From Pachypanchax playfairii (taxonomy: Eukaryota; Chordata; Actinopteri; Cyprinodontiformes; Aplocheilidae), in NCBI GenBank assembly GCA_006937955.1, contig SSNP01000024.1:2397047-2461046 (forward strand): a stretch of 64,000 nt of DNA. The letters run 5' to 3'. Each line of letters begins with the position of its first letter. Within the stretch, counting starts at the first letter, position 1. Below the pieces are notes generated by a model that saw only the letters and a program-made list of their open reading frames with translations, made no database searches and was not told where the DNA came from. A program made the position numbers and the translations under genes. Positions 60,302-64,000 of the stretch are shown piece by piece.

Positions 60302-63300
60302 TTATAGTTGAAAATCCAGTTTATTTCTTTTTAAACATTTTTGTAAAGAAAATGCATTTGTTGGTTGAGCAGCAGAGTTCAGTATATGGGCTGTGCCCAT
60401 GTTAAAGCTGCTTTACACAAACAACTTATTCTATGGACTCATGTTGGTGTTGTTTATCGGACTGAATGAAGAATTCGGTTACGTCCATGTGATTATGTAC
60501 AGATGGTAATCCCACACGGGATGAATGCTGTTAACAGTCAGGACTGCTAACAGGATATTTCATCCACTCATTCCTAAACTGGAGATTCATTATATTTTCT
60601 ATCTCTAAATTATTTAAGACTTCCATATATCAACCTAAATGCATTTAGGTCCCAAAGAATGAATTAGAAAAAAGTGGCCGAGGTGGAAGAAAAATCTAGC
60701 TTTTAGAATTGTTCTCAACAAGTATAAAAACCATATTATGAGACATTTTGGTATATGTGTGTGTATTTTATGGGTATTTGTATATTTTCCCATTAGTAAA
60801 GTTGCTCATTTTTTCTTTCTTTTCTGCCTCTTTATAATTAAACTGACATCTTCTCTCTCTGATTTATCATCAAACTACTAAATTACAAAAAAATGTGCTG
60901 TATGTTGTGGTGTGTACCACATTAAAGCTGTATTGAGATGTTTATTTGATGTATTAAATCTGACCCTCAGACCCACTGCAGCCAAGTGCCAGCGCTTGAA
61001 GCTAAGCTAATCACTTGTGATATATTTCATACTTTCATTTGATTAGAGGCTTGTTTTGGGGGTAATCAGGATCTGACAGTGGGTCCTGTGCTGTGGCTGA
61101 GATGTTTACATAGTTCTCTGCTGGAGACACACATGGACACTGAGGGGAGTCTAAACGGAGAGACAAAATGGACTTCATGTCTGAGCTGGATCGAGGACAG
61201 GTTGATTAGGGAACAGCTAAAATGCAAAACCATGCAGGACAGTGGACAAGTACAATAATACAATAAATAGTGTATCTAAACCAGCTCAAACTGCATCAGT
61301 CGGAAAAAACTAAGAGGTTTAAACTTAAAATGTCTATAACAAAAAGTGAACTGCAGAATTTTTCAATAATCCTCTCACAGATTAACAAAACTTCCTTGGT
61401 GAAATTTACATTGTTATGCCCTCTTTTTCCCTCCTGACAAATTTCTTTTGTTAAAGACTGCAGAGGACTTCAGTACTGAGCACAGCTAAAAAGTACTGCT
61501 GATTGCTACTAAACTGAGAAGAAGTTTTGCTTTATTTTGCAGGTGTTCAAATCTAAGGAGGGAAAAGGGAGAAACATATGCTACTGAATGTAAAGTCAAT
61601 AAAAGTTCTATAAAGTTAAAATCCATGACAGAAAACACAACTTTAGATGTCACAAAAGTACTTTTTCCTACACACACACACACACACAAAAAAAAAATGC
61701 TCTCACTACACCTGCTCATACGGAAGGGCCCGGGGGTTCCCGATGAGAAAAAAAGTGAGACAACAAGACGTGTTTGTGAACTTTCCAGTGCAAGAAAGTC
61801 GAAAATCGAACACTTTCATAGTGAGACGCAACAAAAAAAAAAAAAAAAACCTGAAAAGTTTAGGGAGCCTAATCAATTTACCAAAGGGTTTTTATTTGAC
61901 TGCTGCGCTGGAGTCAAATCTTTGAAAAGCAGAGGCTGACATTCTTGAAAAATAAATAAATAAAAAGAGGAACGCACTGAACCCACGCCTTTGTATTCTT
62001 TTGGTCTTTGTTTATAGAAGCTTTGAACGTGGAGGAGGAGGTGGTTGGCTTCGAGTATCAACCTCAAGTAATATCACACATGCACAAACACACATGCACG
62101 CACATTTGTTCAGGGTTTTAAAAGAAATGTAGAATGCTGTTAGATATTATTTTAAGTCAAGGTACTGATTTCAATGCCAAACGTCAAATCAGATGTAAAA
62201 TGACTGGGAGGGATGTTCATGCTAATGAGGTGGTTAATATTCTGATGATATGTCTACATGGAGCTAGAGCGTGTTTTTATATCCCAGAGAAGGTGTGCGT
62301 CTCCCTGCATGCATACGCGGGATGGTGCACCCAGGGGCGAGCAGGCCTGTGCTGGCTCGGCTGCAGCGTCTCGCTGTTTTACCGCAGGAACTAACACAAA
62401 AAGCACCAGGAATGTTCATGAATATACCTCCGATCCCGGGAGAGCTGCGGGCTGACCTGATTATCACCTGTGTGTAATTCCACAGTCTGCAAAGGTGCTG
62501 CTGCTCCTGAAGGGTGTGTATGTGTATGTGTGTGTATTCCATCACTGACAGGTATCATTAAGCATCATTAGAGGGTTGGAGGAGTCTCATGCTGCTTTTG
62601 TTTTGTGTGTGAGGCTGTTTTGTTAGACGCACTCCAGGAAGATCACACCCAGCACAGCCCTGAAGAAAACACACCGACATAAAAACACACATTCTGTTAA
62701 AAAAAAAAAACGGGGTATTTATCAGTCAAGCTTGTTTTGTTACTGCATGCGTTCTTTTGACATGAGCTCTGACTGAGGCCTTTTAAAAAGAGGAAATCAA
62801 ATAACAGGGCCAACAGGAGCAGCTCTACAACCCCCTCCAGCATATACAAACAGAAATAAACCCAGGCTGTCTATATCTAACAATAGGACAACAACTTTTC
62901 ACTTCAAGGCTATATTGCAAAGTTTGAGCAGCCATTTACATGGTTTGTGTACATTTGTCATCTTATGTATTTAGAGATGGCTGGCATTTTCTCATTCATT
63001 TCCTCCAGACAGCTATTTGTTAGCTTGTGTTTAGTATTCACTGCCAGGATGTGTCATAAGCGATTGTGTTTCTCAGCTGTTGATTTCGGAGCCGATCAAG
63101 AAAAGCCGCAGTTAACAGGTTCAGCATGTTTAAATGTGGAAAACGGTGAGGAGTTCCAGGCCCCCAGTCAGCCCAGTGATAGACAGTGTGTGGCAAGCGG
63201 AGCCGCAAAACAACTCTATTCATCACTGGGCATGATGTATCCAGCTGATGGACAGAACAGAGATCACAGGAGGGCAAAGTGTAGCTGAGTGCTGCCATCT

Positions 63301-64000
63301 TCTGGCCAGGTACCACTCAAAGCTCTAATTTCTTCAGTTTTCAAATAAAATCCATCCAATTTTGAATATAATTGCACATATTATAGTATAAAAATGATCC
63401 AGTTGTTTTAGACATCTGACAACATTATTTAAATCTCCTTTGTGGCGCAGCCAATAAACTAATTGGAGGATTTCATCATTTTTCGAACACAAAACACCTT
63501 CAGTTTGTGAAGACATCAAGTCTTTCATCTTAGGATAAGATGGGATTCCCAAAGGGACGACTTATAAAACTTGAAAATTTCAATAAAGCGTGTTTCTTTA
63601 CAGAAGAATATGCTGTACAGTGATTGTACAGTAAACAGGGCAGCAGAGGAGAAAAGCTCCTGGCTAACTCTCTCCACCCTGGAGTGAACGCATCAAGCTA
63701 ATACGTGACGACACGTGGTGAGTTATTGCACTGAGTACCAGGCCGCTGGTTCTGCTCACAGGCCTGGTTTGATCTTTTATTTACACTCCTTTTTGCTCAG
63801 GATTTCAGGACAATTTTCTCAGCTCTTTACAGTCAACAAACTACAAAGCAAGACGCCCATCTCTGGGAGGCATGTTGAATAGAGAAAAAGACCGCTGCTC
63901 TAGCTGTTTGCTAGAAAAGAAGAAAAAAGGGAAAAACAACAAAAAGAGAAAAATACATGGGTTCGGCCGCTCTGGACTCCATGCTGCCCTGGTAAATAGG
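60302..64000. other. Non-coding DNA, no gene accepted
   Basis: A (CA)n tract is at 61,671-61,688 and A runs are at about 61,833-61,849 and 62,698-62,710. Two frames deserve note but not acceptance: plus 63,135-63,288 and minus 63,552-63,334; neither has convincing splice sites or recognisable motifs. The final 400 bases are plain sequence. Confidence 0.4.

Noticed and set aside
63334..63552. 72-codon minus-strand frame
   Set aside because: Ends in an AT-driven hydrophobic run, with no splice support or motif.

Overview
This window is vertebrate DNA, most likely from a ray-finned (teleost) fish. The evidence is indirect: AT-rich non-coding sequence with many (CA)n, (GA)n and tetranucleotide tracts, no operon-like gene packing, a tRNA-headed SINE, a Tc1/mariner relic and PIF/Harbinger and hAT-type miniature elements of the kinds that fill teleost genomes. 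Species and chromosomal neighbourhood cannot be named from the sequence alone.

Layout. Bases 1-11,700 are non-coding, with an inverted repeat near 5.0 kb, a hAT-type MITE at 7.5 kb and a block at 9.4-9.8 kb that reads like conserved regulatory DNA. The best-supported host gene is a small plus-strand gene at 11,865-12,480: two exons, a reading frame that crosses the splice junction cleanly, a cysteine-rich product I do not recognise, and a polyadenylation signal at 12,806. Bases 13-20 kb hold further regulatory-looking blocks and one truncated MITE. At 20,311-21,359 lies a DNA transposon with terminal inverted repeats. It carries a two-exon plus-strand fragment of a transposon protein facing a minus-strand THAP zinc-finger exon. 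A SINE with a duplicated head lies at 25.76-26.13 kb. A PIF/Harbinger-type element at 32.2-33.5 kb has a second, different miniature element inserted inside its coding remnant. A second copy of the outer element is at 59.66-60.30 kb in opposite orientation, and a second copy of the inner element is at 50.48-50.99 kb.

Between 34 and 50 kb there is no convincing gene. There is a 149-base CCAT tract and many homeodomain-site-rich, low-repeat blocks that look like non-coding enhancers around a developmental regulator. From 52.8 to 58.3 kb the sequence is more complex: a possible minus-strand terminal exon with an acidic tail, a Tc1 relic interrupted by a retroposon tail that has grown into a long TTGG tract, a short repeat fragment, a degraded BED-finger (hAT-like) segment, and a possible plus-strand exon pair.

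No rRNA, free-standing tRNA gene, CRISPR array or intact transposase was found. Most long open frames are simple-sequence or chance frames. The calls for conserved non-coding DNA rest on texture only and need alignment to other fish. Identification of repeat families relies on recognising sequence that recurs in fish genomes, not on a database search.
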